43,349 bases of DNA from Gallibacterium anatis DSM 16844 = F 149 (GTDB lineage: Bacteria; Pseudomonadota; Gammaproteobacteria; Enterobacterales; Pasteurellaceae). The notes under the pieces are model-generated. The model saw only the letters and a program-made list of their open reading frames with translations. It did no database searches and had not been told where the DNA came from. The stretch covers positions 18,459 through 61,807 of the forward strand of contig NZ_KB903748.1 in NCBI RefSeq assembly GCF_000379785.1, written 5' to 3'. A program made the translations under genes and the position numbers. Position 1 is the stretch's first letter. Each line of letters opens with the position of its first letter. Below are positions 30,268 through 38,113 of the stretch, one piece after another.

Positions 30268-31613
30268 CAATAACAACAGGGAACGCAGGATTGTTTTATT
30301 TTGGAAATCCGCACGAAACCGTCCCTCTAAGACTCTTACAAGATCCCTATTTAACGGTTCGTGCAAAATATACTTGGCAAATGATTCGTTACCACGCGAA
30401 AGCCTTTGCTAGTAGCTTATTTCCGAGCTATGAGAAGTTGCAAGAACTTCTCTCAGACAAACTTTATCGCCAAGAAAAAGTCTCACGAAAAATTGTAAGT
30501 CAAACGCTATTGTTGTTGAGATTAACAAGATGGCTCACTTTGTGTGATACCAAACGAGATGAGAAAGGAAGAGTTTTGGGCAACGTATACATCATTCACG
30601 ATGAGCCTATCGGCATTACGGATGCCGTTCATTTTGACTCTTCCTATTTAAAACTACTTGCTCAGTCAACTAAACACAATGACAGAGTCGTGCAAGAAGT
30701 TGCACAGCATATTATTGAGTCAATCAAAAATGATAAAAACAACGCTCATTTTGTATCATATTTAACATTGATGCAGAAACGTTTCAATGAATCCCAAGAT
30801 GCCTCATTAAATTCAAATCGCACTCCGGCAGTAGCGAAAAAAGTAATGGCAGAATTATTAACAACAGAGACAGATAACAAATCGGAACTCAGTGAAAAAG
30901 AGAAAAAATTGCAGAGTTCCGAAATGGAACTTAGTCAAAAAGATGAAGTTTTACAGAGTTCCGATATGGAACTCAGTGAAAATTATCAGAGTTCCCAAAT
31001 GGAACTCAGTAAAAATGATGAAAATATAGCCAGTTCCCAAATGGAACTCAGTGAAAATGATGAAAATATAGCCAGTTCCCAAATGGAACTCAGTGAAAAA
31101 GGAGAAAATTTGCTTAGTTCCGATATGGAACTCAGTACGAAACCACTAAAATCGGCTAATTTTCATACGGAACTCAGTAAAAAACACTTAGTTTCTCAGT
31201 ACAGTACTAGTACTAATAATATATATACTAAGTACAGTACTAGTACTGTATTTAATAATAATTTATTAAAAGTATTTAACGATCTAGAAAAACAGACTCT
31301 AGAAAATTTAATAAGACAACTCAGATTATCTGATGCTGTCGTTCAGAGCGTGATGACTGAAGCTGCATTACGCATTGAAAAAGGCGATATTCGTAATCCG
31401 CTAAGCTATGTGTGTAGCTTGCTAAGAAAAGCGAAACAGGGAGACTTTAACGAGTATCTTTGCAAAATTAAGAACAAAACAGCAGATTTGGCAAAACCAA
31501 CCTCACAGACAAAAAAACAAAATAACCCGGTTTTGACAGTCACTAGAAGTCCTGAAGAGCTTGCCAATATGCTGAATAAAGCAAAATTACTGGCAGAGCA
31601 ATTACGAGGTTAG
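30264..31613 (+). CDS. STY4528-type ICE replication protein with internal iterons
   Basis: The gene encodes 449 residues. The N terminus (FYFGNPHETVPLRLLQDPYL) and position match the STY4528 pathogenicity-island replication family. Residues ~206-303 are a low-complexity segment of 14-residue repeats (SSQMELSENDENIA type) encoding six palindromic DNA iterons. This is followed by a Ser/Thr/Asn-rich stretch over an AT-rich DNA region, then a helical C-terminal domain (about residues 340-395). The layout parallels lambda O: N-terminal domain, origin in the gene, C-terminal partner-binding domain. That role is inference. It overlaps the preceding gene by ATGA. Confidence 0.72.
   Translation: MTITTGNAGLFYFGNPHETVPLRLLQDPYLTVRAKYTWQMIRYHAKAFASSLFPSYEKLQELLSDKLYRQEKVSRKIVSQTLLLLRLTRWLTLCDTKRDEKGRVLGNVYIIHDEPIGITDAVHFDSSYLKLLAQSTKHNDRVVQEVAQHIIESIKNDKNNAHFVSYLTLMQKRFNESQDASLNSNRTPAVAKKVMAELLTTETDNKSELSEKEKKLQSSEMELSQKDEVLQSSDMELSENYQSSQMELSKNDENIASSQMELSENDENIASSQMELSEKGENLLSSDMELSTKPLKSANFHTELSKKHLVSQYSTSTNNIYTKYSTSTVFNNNLLKVFNDLEKQTLENLIRQLRLSDAVVQSVMTEAALRIEKGDIRNPLSYVCSLLRKAKQGDFNEYLCKIKNKTADLAKPTSQTKKQNNPVLTVTRSPEELANMLNKAKLLAEQLRG
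30884..31173 (+). repeat. Phased palindromic iteron array (candidate ICE oriV)
   Basis: Six full sites GTTCC-N5-GGAAC start at 30916, 30958, 30991, 31033, 31075 and 31117. Two lone GGAAC half sites lie at 30884 and 31169. Spacing is 42 bp everywhere except one 33-bp step (30958 to 30991); 42 bp is four helical turns, so sites face the same side of DNA. Each right arm is followed by TCAGT or TTAGT. The array lies within a replication-gene reading frame. Confidence 0.75.
31198..31275 (+). repeat. AT-rich unwinding-element candidate with 17-bp direct repeat and 18-bp palindrome
   Basis: AGTACAGTACTAGTACT occurs at 31198-31214 and again at 31231-31247. The second copy forms the perfect palindrome TACAGTACTAGTACTGTA at 31233-31250. 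Both are embedded in AT-only runs (AATAATATATATACTAA, TTTAATAATAATTTATT). It lies directly right of the iterons, where an origin would melt. Confidence 0.6.
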
Positions 31614-31710
31614 TTTTTTATCGCTTTCGGAAAATCAATTAATCATTGTGATTAACGGCGTGGCGTGAATAATAAGCTCTAATTAAAAAACAACACGAGG
31701 AGACAAATCA

Positions 31711-32130
31711 ATGCCGAGCGTTAATCAGGTAAATATTTTGGGTAACTTGGGGGATGCGCCTCAAGTACGTTATATGCCGAACGGCGATTTAACTGCAATG
31801 CTAAGCGTAGCAACAAGTCGCGTTTGGAAAGACAAAAACGGTGAAAGACAAGAATTAACCGAATGGCACAGAATTGTGCTATATCGAAGATTAGCAGAAA
31901 TTGCCAAAGATTATCTGCACAAGGGCAGTAAAGTTTTTGTGACCGGCTATTTACGTACACAAAAATGGACGGATGATAAAAACATTGATCGCTGGACAAC
32001 TTCAATTATTGGTGAGCAGTTACAATTAATAAGCAGTAAACCAGTTATTCAACAAAACAAACAGACAGAAGAACATATTTCTCCTGAAGCGGAAATTCAA
32101 ATCATTGAAGATGAACCACCTCCTTTTTAA
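31711..32130 (+). CDS. ssb: Single-stranded DNA-binding protein
   Basis: This 139-residue protein has one OB fold (VNQVNILGNLGDAPQVRYM, WHRIVLYRRLAEIAKDYLHKGSKVFVTGYL) and a short acidic tail ending DEPPPF, the partner-binding C terminus typical of bacterial SSB. The tail linker is short compared with E. coli SSB (178 residues), as common on mobile elements. GGAG precedes the start. It follows the replication gene and protects ICE DNA during replication or transfer. Confidence 0.93.
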   Translation: MPSVNQVNILGNLGDAPQVRYMPNGDLTAMLSVATSRVWKDKNGERQELTEWHRIVLYRRLAEIAKDYLHKGSKVFVTGYLRTQKWTDDKNIDRWTTSIIGEQLQLISSKPVIQQNKQTEEHISPEAEIQIIEDEPPPF

Positions 32131-32163
32131 TTCTTATTCCCCTTAGTAATGAGTAAAGCATTT

Positions 32164-32187
32164 GCCGGTGAATAACCGGCTTTTTTA
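32164..32187 (+). terminator. Terminator after ssb
   Basis: GCCGGT / ACCGGC (6-bp GC-rich stem, 5-nt loop) is followed by TTTTTT. It ends the parA-to-ssb transcription unit. Confidence 0.8.
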
Positions 32188-32209
32188 TTTAATAAACACT
32201 GAGTAGGTT

Positions 32210-32252
32210 AAAAAATAAGCAATGATCGCAGTGTGACCAGTGCTTATTTTTT
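32210..32252. repeat. 23-bp ICE palindrome, copy 2, with terminator-like flanks
   Basis: Core 32220-32242 (CAATGATC-GCAGTGT-GACCAGTG). The arms extend outward as AAAAAATAAG / CTTATTTTTT, giving a long hairpin with A-run and T-run on either side. Confidence 0.8.
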
Positions 32253-32334
32253 AATCATACTGAGTATATTAGGTCATTTATTATACAAAAATAAAGCAAA
32301 TATTATAAAAATGTTAAAATTTAACAAATATTTA

Positions 32335-32357
32335 ACCTGATCACACTGCGATCACTG
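32335..32357. repeat. 23-bp ICE palindrome, copy 3 (reverse, asymmetric subtype)
   Basis: On the minus strand this reads CAGTGATC-GCAGTGT-GATCAGGT and continues TAAATATTTGTTAAAT. It shares GATCAGGTTAAA and a nearby TGTTAAA with copies at 37823 and 39767. Confidence 0.75.
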
Positions 32358-32474
32358 CTTAAAAAATAACCATATTTTTTTGATAAAAACGAGTATCTAA
32401 TAGTTTATTGTATTCATATAGCGAAAACATATGATGAGGTTTTATTCAATTAACAACAAAAAGGATACGATACT

Positions 32475-33206
32475 ATGGCTGATGTAAACTCAATCGGTGC
32501 TTTACGCACTGATATCACTTTAACGTTGCAAACCCAATATGCCACACGACTCTGGCAGGGTAAAAATGTCAATAAAGATAATAAGCAAATAACTCGGATT
32601 ATCAGCGTTCCGGTGTGTTTATCGATTTTAAATAGAATTACCCAACACGCTGCGCAAGATGATCCGTATGCAGATGCTTATTTAATGAAAATTGAGAGTA
32701 AAATTTTATCTACTCGTGAAGAAATGGCTAAATTAGCAGATAAAATGACTGATATTTATGCTGAAAATGTGCCGGGAGCCATTGAACTGAAAAATAGTTT
32801 TAATGTTGATCCAGCGAAAATCCCATTAGCTATCAGGTCTTCTATCGGATATCAGCTAATTTATCTGTTAGCTGATTTTGATTATTTTACAACTGTAGCA
32901 ATGACAGCAGCACACATTGCAATTATGCCAAGGCAAGAGGTGAGAAATTTAGTAGAACAAGCTGCTCATCTTGTTCGCTCAGTTTTTGGTTTAATCCAAC
33001 GGTATCAGGATGCTGGAGTTAGCCGTGCGGATATAAAAGCTGGTACAGCTAATGCTTTGGCCGCGATTGCTCGGTTTGGTAAATTGCCGGAAGATATTCT
33101 TTCTGGAAAAACTCGTAGTCAATTTGCGCCTGTCAATATAGCTTTGTTTGCTGAAGCAGAAGATAATGATGAGAAGTCTGAAGCAGTTGATAAGGAGATT
33201 GAATGA
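32475..33206 (+). CDS. PFL_4669-type ICE protein (TIGR03761-like)
   Basis: This 243-residue mostly helical protein resembles the integrating-element protein family typified by PFL_4669, always found between ssb and topB in this ICE class. ALRTDITLTLQTQYATRLWQG at the N terminus is characteristic. Function unknown; the position suggests replication or transfer. AAAGGAT lies before the ATG. Its stop overlaps the next start as ATGA. Confidence 0.8.
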   Translation: MADVNSIGALRTDITLTLQTQYATRLWQGKNVNKDNKQITRIISVPVCLSILNRITQHAAQDDPYADAYLMKIESKILSTREEMAKLADKMTDIYAENVPGAIELKNSFNVDPAKIPLAIRSSIGYQLIYLLADFDYFTTVAMTAAHIAIMPRQEVRNLVEQAAHLVRSVFGLIQRYQDAGVSRADIKAGTANALAAIARFGKLPEDILSGKTRSQFAPVNIALFAEAEDNDEKSEAVDKEIE

Positions 33207-33703
33207 AATATCGCTCATTAGATAAAGAGGATTATAAAAAATTAGTGTTTAATACCCCGTTGAATACGGGGTTAAAAACATTATTCGGTCCAATCGATAA
33301 TGCTGATGAATACAAAGCATTAGCACAAATGATAAAGGATGCCCGTGCTGAGTTATTTGAATTGGGACAGAATATTGTAAATGGGGCAAAAGAGTATCCA
33401 TTGAACCACGTTCCGATAGTGTTCATTATTGATCATAATAGCTCCTCTGGGGGAAAGTTCTTGCGATGGCGTAATCAACTGCGAAACCGTACAGGTAAAT
33501 ATGCTTGGGATCAGTTGATTCAAGATAAAAATGTGCCGGAAGAAATTAAAGAAGCATTAATTGCATTGGAAAAAGATCGCATAGCGTTTAATGCGCAAAT
33601 GTCAGTAATGAACTTCATTTACCGACAGGCGAAAGAATGCGCAGAAAAAATTAATGAAATAGAACAGTTGTATCAGCAAGGAAAAAATAAAGGTAAGGTG
33701 TGA
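33203..33703 (+). CDS. DUF3158-family ICE protein
   Basis: This 166-residue protein occupies the slot of DUF3158 proteins in related ICEs. It has an alpha/beta N-terminal half (HVPIVFIIDHNSSSGGKFLRWR) and a helical charged C-terminal half. No enzyme motif was recognised. Translation is coupled to the preceding gene (ATGA overlap), and its stop codon lies inside the loop of a terminator. Confidence 0.75.
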   Translation: MKYRSLDKEDYKKLVFNTPLNTGLKTLFGPIDNADEYKALAQMIKDARAELFELGQNIVNGAKEYPLNHVPIVFIIDHNSSSGGKFLRWRNQLRNRTGKYAWDQLIQDKNVPEEIKEALIALEKDRIAFNAQMSVMNFIYRQAKECAEKINEIEQLYQQGKNKGKV

Positions 33704-33717
33704 GCCTTACCTTTTTT
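33690..33717 (+). terminator. Terminator overlapping the DUF3158 stop codon
   Basis: AAGGTAAGG / CCTTACCTT with the TGA stop in the loop, followed by TTTTT. A ribosome finishing the gene would cover the hairpin, so termination may depend on translation. Confidence 0.8.
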
Positions 33718-33907
33718 ATCTGTCAGATATTTTCTTAATTCTAAAATACAATTTATTATTGTTCGGATCGTGTTGGTCTCTTAATCTAAATCCTGTCAAA
33801 TATCACTCGTTATAGTGGTAATAGTAGTTATGGCTCATTTCGAAAGTGATCTTATAAATTGTATCTATATGAAAAATAAAGATAAACTTTATTGATTAAA
33901 AAATGGT

Positions 33908-33930
33908 CACTGATCGCAGTGTGATCAGTG
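33908..33930. repeat. 23-bp ICE palindrome, copy 4
   Basis: Full match: CACTGATC-GCAGTGT-GATCAGTG. The right flank TTTAAATTT is similar to copy 9. Confidence 0.85.
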
Positions 33931-33943
33931 TTTAAATTTTAGT

Positions 33944-33966
33944 CAGTGATCGCAATGTAATCAATG
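33944..33966. repeat. Degenerate ICE palindrome, copy 5
   Basis: CAGTGATC-GCAATGT-AATCAATG is a decayed version 36 bp right of copy 4 and in the same direction. Confidence 0.55.
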
Positions 33967-34012
33967 AGTAAAATTTAATCAAAAGTATTTTGTAATGATA
34001 GGAGATAAAGTT

Positions 34013-34081
34013 ATGACTGATTTAACGAAAACTGATTTGAAGGTAGGAAATATAGATGGCGAGTGGAGAAGAGCGGAATGA
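34013..34081 (+). CDS. 22-residue leader peptide coupled to topB
   Basis: The ATG has a strong ribosome site (AGGAG, 7 bases upstream). The frame encodes MTDLTKTDLKVGNIDGEWRR plus two residues, and its TGA overlaps the topB ATG as ATGA. It may be a leader that feeds ribosomes to topB, or the relic of a longer gene. No homologue was recognised. Confidence 0.4.
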   Translation: MTDLTKTDLKVGNIDGEWRRAE

Positions 34082-36036
34082 AATTAATTTTATGCGAGAA
34101 GCCATCGCAAGGACGGGATATTGGGAAGTTTATTGGTGCAACAAAAAGAGGGGAAGGATATTTATCGAGTCCAGATCAGCAAACATTTGTGACTTGGGGA
34201 ATCGGTCATTTAGTTGAGCAGGCTGAACCTCAGGATTATGATGAATCCTATAAAAAATGGGGTTTTGATAATTTGCCGATTATTCCAGACAAGTGGATGA
34301 TGAAGGTAAAGAAAGAAACAGCTAAACAATATAAAGTTGTAATGGGATTAATTAAAAAAGCTAATCATATTGTTATTGCAACTGACCCCGATAGAGAAGG
34401 TGAGGTTATTGCGCGTGAATTATTAGATATGGCTAATTATAAAGGAAAGGTGCAGAGACTTTGGTTGTCCGCTTTAGATGATGGCAGCATTAGAAAAGCA
34501 TTGGCTAATTTAAAATCTGATGCAGAAACAAAACCTTTGTATGCCGCAGGATTAGCAAGAGGAAGAGCTGACTGGCTAGTTGGGATGAACCTGACGAGAT
34601 TATTTACTCTCATCGCTCAAAAGCAAGGGTATCAAGGTGTGATGAGTGTTGGGCGAGTACAGAGTCCGACACTGGCGATTGTAGTACAGCGAGATCGTGA
34701 AATTGAAAACTTTGTTTCTAAGCCTTTCTATCGTTTAAAAGTAAACCTTGATGGATTTTGTGCTTATTGGCAACCGACAGAATCGGTTTGCGATGATGAG
34801 GGAAGATGTATTGATTACAGTGTGATTACGCAAGTGCAAAGACAACTATCGAAGACACTTAAAATAGATAATATTGAAACTAAGCGCAAAAAAGAGATGC
34901 CTCCACTTGCATTTGATCTCGGGACGTTACAGCAAACTTGCTCTAGATTATTTGGTATGGGAGCAGCACAAGTGCTAAAGATAGCACAGTCATTATATGA
35001 GACACATAAAGCAACGACATATCCAAGAACCGATTGTGGTTATTTACCTGAATCAATGATTGATGAAATTCCGCTTGTGCTAAAAGCTGTATCTGAATCA
35101 GATCCTCAAGTTAGAAATATTGTAGCAAAATTAGATATATCTCTTCGTTCCAGAGTTTGGAATGATAGTAAAATTACGGCTCACCACGGCATTATTCCGA
35201 CAACTCAAAAAGTTGATTTGAGTAAGATGAGTGACGATGAATTAAAGGTTTATCAGCTTGTACGCAAGCATTATTTTGCTCAGTTTCTACCATTATATGA
35301 GGAGGATAATACGAGTGTGCTGTTATCTGGTAATGAACAGACGTTTATTTCAAAAGGTAAGCAAGTAATAAATATGGGATGGAAGGCTCTGTTTCAGCAA
35401 GACAGGAATGATGATGATGAAGAACAATCGCTACCATCCTTGCGGCAGGGGCAATCGTGTAATGTTGTTGATAGTGATGTTTTAACTTTGAAAACTACAC
35501 CGCCTAAGCATTACACTGAGGGAACATTAATTGCCGCAATGAAAAATGCGGCTCGGTTCGTTACAGATGCTCGATTAAAGCAGAGACTAAGAGAAACTGA
35601 GGGGCTTGGTACAGAAGCTACTCGAGCAGAAGTGATTGAAACATTATTTAAGCGAGGTTACCTTGAGAAAAAGCGCAAGGAAATTGTTGCAACTTCAGCT
35701 GGTAAATCTTTAATTGATGGGTTGCCGGATATTATTAAAGATCCGGGTATGACTGCATTATGGGAACAGGCGTTAAATGATATTGCTTCAGGTAAGATGT
35801 TATTACAGGATTTTATGGATAAGCAGAATCAATTTATTTCCCACGTAGTGAAATCAATGATTGGTTCTGGGAGTATGGCAATTCAAGTGAAAGCTGAAAA
35901 GATATGCCCTAAATGTGGTGCAGCAATGAGAAGAAGAAAAGGTAAAAACGGAGATTTTTGGGGCTGCTCCAATTATCCTACTTGTACGGCAATAGAAAAT
36001 ATTGGCTCAAGAAAAAGGGTTGGAAAATCACAATAA
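34078..36036 (+). CDS. topB: DNA topoisomerase III (ICE-encoded)
   Basis: This 652-residue type IA topoisomerase decatenates or relaxes DNA. The TOPRIM domain shows LILCEKPSQGRDIG and ATDPDREGEVIAREL (about residue 100). The catalytic Tyr is in TTYPRTDCGYLPE (about residue 315). A single C-terminal zinc finger (CPKCGAAM..WGCSNYPTC, about residues 609-640) binds DNA. The ATG at 34078 is chosen (MKLILCEKPS) over a GTG five codons earlier. TopB is a constant member of this ICE module. Confidence 0.93.
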   Translation: MKLILCEKPSQGRDIGKFIGATKRGEGYLSSPDQQTFVTWGIGHLVEQAEPQDYDESYKKWGFDNLPIIPDKWMMKVKKETAKQYKVVMGLIKKANHIVIATDPDREGEVIARELLDMANYKGKVQRLWLSALDDGSIRKALANLKSDAETKPLYAAGLARGRADWLVGMNLTRLFTLIAQKQGYQGVMSVGRVQSPTLAIVVQRDREIENFVSKPFYRLKVNLDGFCAYWQPTESVCDDEGRCIDYSVITQVQRQLSKTLKIDNIETKRKKEMPPLAFDLGTLQQTCSRLFGMGAAQVLKIAQSLYETHKATTYPRTDCGYLPESMIDEIPLVLKAVSESDPQVRNIVAKLDISLRSRVWNDSKITAHHGIIPTTQKVDLSKMSDDELKVYQLVRKHYFAQFLPLYEEDNTSVLLSGNEQTFISKGKQVINMGWKALFQQDRNDDDEEQSLPSLRQGQSCNVVDSDVLTLKTTPPKHYTEGTLIAAMKNAARFVTDARLKQRLRETEGLGTEATRAEVIETLFKRGYLEKKRKEIVATSAGKSLIDGLPDIIKDPGMTALWEQALNDIASGKMLLQDFMDKQNQFISHVVKSMIGSGSMAIQVKAEKICPKCGAAMRRRKGKNGDFWGCSNYPTCTAIENIGSRKRVGKSQ

Positions 36037-36059
36037 TCTATTTACAATAGAGATTGCAA

Positions 36060-36235
36060 ATCGTTGGTAACTTACGTCAAAGTTACGCCCTTTAAGACTG
36101 AACTTGCGGTTCTGTGGTAGCTCACGCGAGGAATGTCGTAAATGACCGTTTGAGACAACTGCTGACTTGAACTAAGTTGTCGAGCGTTTTGAAATATGGT
36201 CTCTCTTAACAGAGTAAATGCAATCTCATCTATAA
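36060..36235 (+). ncRNA. Candidate structured RNA
   Basis: Several local inverted repeats (for example GTAACTTACG/CAAAGTTAC and GACAACT..AGTTGTC) lie in a region without a frame and with more G+C than its surroundings. It shares CGCCCTTTAA, a CGAGC-N2-TTTGA element and a final TAACAGA with 40130-40300. No known RNA family was recognised. Confidence 0.3.
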
Positions 36236-36257
36236 TCATTTTTTATTTGTCTATATG

Positions 36258-36307
36258 TCGTGGGATTTTATTTGTTTCCAATGATGGGAATAAATAAAAT
36301 CCCACGA
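36258..36307. repeat. Long inverted repeat (16-bp perfect arms)
   Basis: TCGTGGGATTTTATTT at 36258-36273 pairs perfectly with AAATAAAATCCCACGA at 36292-36307; an inner TTCC/GGAA pair extends it. It may terminate the upstream candidate RNA or be a protein or relaxase site. Confidence 0.7.
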
Positions 36308-36588
36308 TATTCTTTTGCTAAACCACGGGGCAGTGGTGAAAAATGCTCGCCCTTTGTGCGTCAGCGCTATTGTCAAACTGATTGGGACGACTTAGTGATC
36401 AGTGGATGGGGAGAATAATTATGGTATTTCAGAGGGAACAATTAATTATTTAAACTTTCTTTTTCGTCAAACTCTTCAATAGCTTATTATCGTGGTGATA
36501 AGCTCAATTCAAAATTGTCATCTTTGACGTAATTTTTATAGTTGCAGTATGGTCGGTGAGATTATGCTGCAAATTTTCTTTTATGTAT

Positions 36589-36631
36589 AAAAAACAACCA
36601 CTGATCGCAGTGTGATCAGTGGTTGTTTTTT
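36589..36631. repeat. 23-bp ICE palindrome, copy 6, terminator-like
   Basis: Core 36599-36621, perfect arms, extended by AAAAAACAAC / GTTGTTTTTT. It sits 17 bp from the end of the minus-strand gene at 36648, so it could terminate that gene. Confidence 0.85.
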
Positions 36632-36647
36632 GAGCTAATGATTAGGG

Positions 36648-36860
36648 TTATGTGCAAGATTTCATTTGAATATGGCTAGGGACAACTTCAAATAATAAAA
36701 ATAAGGCAATAAATAAAGTTATGCTCATTAATATAAAATATAATGTTGCGTACAAATAATCGGGATCGTACCCTTTTGTTTCTAGTATAAACATACAAAG
36801 ATTACCTATAGACACAAGTAGCATTATTATCCCTAGTAAGAGATATTGAGTAATTTCCAT
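36648..36860 (-). CDS. Small membrane protein
   Basis: This 70-residue protein has two hydrophobic segments (about residues 5-25 and 38-62) joined by a short polar loop (ETKGYDPDY). GAGG lies 6 bases before the ATG. Not recognised. With the next gene it forms the only minus-strand pair in the ICE part of the window and lies between palindrome copies 6 and 7. Confidence 0.6.
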   Translation of the reverse strand: MEITQYLLLGIIMLLVSIGNLCMFILETKGYDPDYLYATLYFILMSITLFIALFLLFEVVPSHIQMKSCT

Positions 36861-36928
36861 TTTTTACCTCAGTGTTAATTATGTAATTTTTATACTAGAG
36901 TGAGGGGTTATTTTTTTCAATTCCTTTT

Positions 36929-37447
36929 TTAATAGAGATATTTTTGAAAAAGAGCTGCTAATGTATCCCATACAGATATTAGTGTTAAGGCAGCACTGAG
37001 TATAGACAATAGAATATTACATAATTTATATTTTTCCTTTTTAGAATAAACATCATTTATGGTATTTGCTAATTGAAGAATATTTTCTTTTTCGTATGGA
37101 TTTTCTGCACGGATTAGTTTTATTTGATTCATTATAGATTTTGGAAGCTCTGGAAAATTAATCTCTCTTTCATAGTCATCTAGTAGTTCTTTTAAATGTA
37201 TAATCTCAATCTCATTTTCTTTGTTATTGATATTTTCAAAATATAGCTTTGTTAAGTTCTTAATAGCATATATTCGTTTTACTTTTGTGAAGTTAATAGC
37301 TTTATTTAGGTTATAGGTGTTAAGAGATTTTTCTGAAAATAATTTGCTTATTAAATTGTAAAACTTTTTTGCTCTTATTAGATCTTGAATGGCAGATGGA
37401 ATGATAACGGCGATTAAGCATAAGTATAGAGATAAAATAATTGGCAT
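36929..37447 (-). CDS. Membrane protein with terminal helices and cytosolic helical middle
   Basis: This 172-residue protein has an N-terminal hydrophobic segment (IILSLYLCLIAVIIP) and a C-terminal one (ILLSILSAALTLISV) bracketing about 115 residues of charged helix. A strong GGAGGGAG ribosome site precedes the ATG. Not recognised. The layout resembles the 174-residue protein at 38711 (both short, AT-rich, one membrane helix at each end), but no clear sequence similarity was seen. Confidence 0.65.
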   Translation of the reverse strand: MPIILSLYLCLIAVIIPSAIQDLIRAKKFYNLISKLFSEKSLNTYNLNKAINFTKVKRIYAIKNLTKLYFENINNKENEIEIIHLKELLDDYEREINFPELPKSIMNQIKLIRAENPYEKENILQLANTINDVYSKKEKYKLCNILLSILSAALTLISVWDTLAALFQKYLY

Positions 37448-37538
37448 AGAACTCCCTCCAACATAAAAAATGTTATCTAACTTTAGTATGTTTTCTCTAT
37501 ATACTCAATCCGATTGTTTGATTTGATTAAAATTTAAG

Positions 37539-37561
37539 CAGTGATCGCAGTGTGATCACTG
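37539..37561. repeat. 23-bp ICE palindrome, copy 7 (compensated arms)
   Basis: CAGTGATC-GCAGTGT-GATCACTG: both arms differ from the main type at position 3 in a complementary way. It is followed by C, T, G and a T-run, so on the plus strand it is terminator-like. Confidence 0.85.
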
Positions 37562-37693
37562 CTGTTTTTTTATACAGATAGTGGTTGTGGTAGCTAATAC
37601 CCTAAAATTAATTAAAACAAAAATGGATCAATGTGTGAATTATAGTTTACATTTTTCTAGGAACGATATTATAGTGCTAAGAGGAGGGGTGAT

Positions 37694-37783
37694 ATGATCC
37701 AAATAAAATCAACAGAAACATTTGCGACAGTATTTAAAGTAATGCGGGCATTAAATTTAAATTTAGAAGTACGACACGCTTAA
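37694..37783 (+). pseudogene. 29-codon frame, possible antitoxin C-terminal relic
   Basis: A GGAGGGG ribosome site 5 bases upstream leads into a 29-residue frame containing ETFATVFKVMRALNLNLEVR. This resembles the end of HipB/XRE-type antitoxins (helix plus LxxLGLxLxVR strand). No HTH part or toxin gene is next to it. It is either a relic or a tiny gene; the resemblance is from memory only. Confidence 0.3.
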
Positions 37784-37822
37784 AAAATCGCTATATAAAA
37801 AGCAAATTGTATAAAATATAAG

Positions 37823-37845
37823 CACTGATCGCAGTGTGATCAGGT
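37823..37845. repeat. 23-bp ICE palindrome, copy 8 (asymmetric subtype)
   Basis: CACTGATC-GCAGTGT-GATCAGGT, continuing TAAAAAATTGTTAAAT. Same tail as copies at 32335 (reverse) and 39767. Confidence 0.8.
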
Positions 37846-37928
37846 TAAAAAATTGTTAAATTTTAAATTTGGTTCAAAATTCAACCTAAAATATCTCTAA
37901 AGATAGATGATTTTAGTGAATTGTATAT

Positions 37929-37967
37929 AAAATAACCACTGATCACACTGTGATCAGTGGTTATTTT
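37929..37967. repeat. 23-bp ICE palindrome, copy 9 (fully symmetric)
   Basis: Core 37937-37959 is CACTGATC-ACACTGT-GATCAGTG, perfectly symmetric around one central base. It is extended by AAAATAAC / GTTATTTT and then more T's. Confidence 0.85.
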
Positions 37968-38113
37968 TTGATCGTTAATTGGAAAAGGGTGTTTTTCACA
38001 TAAATAGAAATTTAATATAGGGTGTAATCAAAAAGTAGGTAAATGCTATTATTTGCTAATATGTAATCTCTATTTTGAATACATATGTAAAACCCGGACT
38101 AAAAGGCCTTTTA

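Larger units (their letters stand above)
32188..32474. other. Gene-free spacer with two palindrome copies
   Basis: AT-rich, no credible gene. It holds palindrome copies 2 and 3 and the upstream region of the PFL_4669-type gene (ribosome site AAAGGAT at 32459-32465). Confidence 0.6.
33718..34012. other. Gene-free spacer before topB with two palindromes
   Basis: AT-rich, no credible gene except the short peptide that starts at 34013. Palindrome copies lie at 33908 and 33944. Confidence 0.55.
36037..36647. other. 611-bp gene-free region with structured-RNA candidates
   Basis: No credible protein gene. It holds a hairpin-rich block (36060-36235), a long inverted repeat (36258-36307), a second GC-richer block around 36325-36420, and a palindrome copy at 36599. 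CGCCCTTTAA (36086) and CGCCCTTTG (36348) recur in the similar gene-free region near 40190-40228. Confidence 0.5.
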
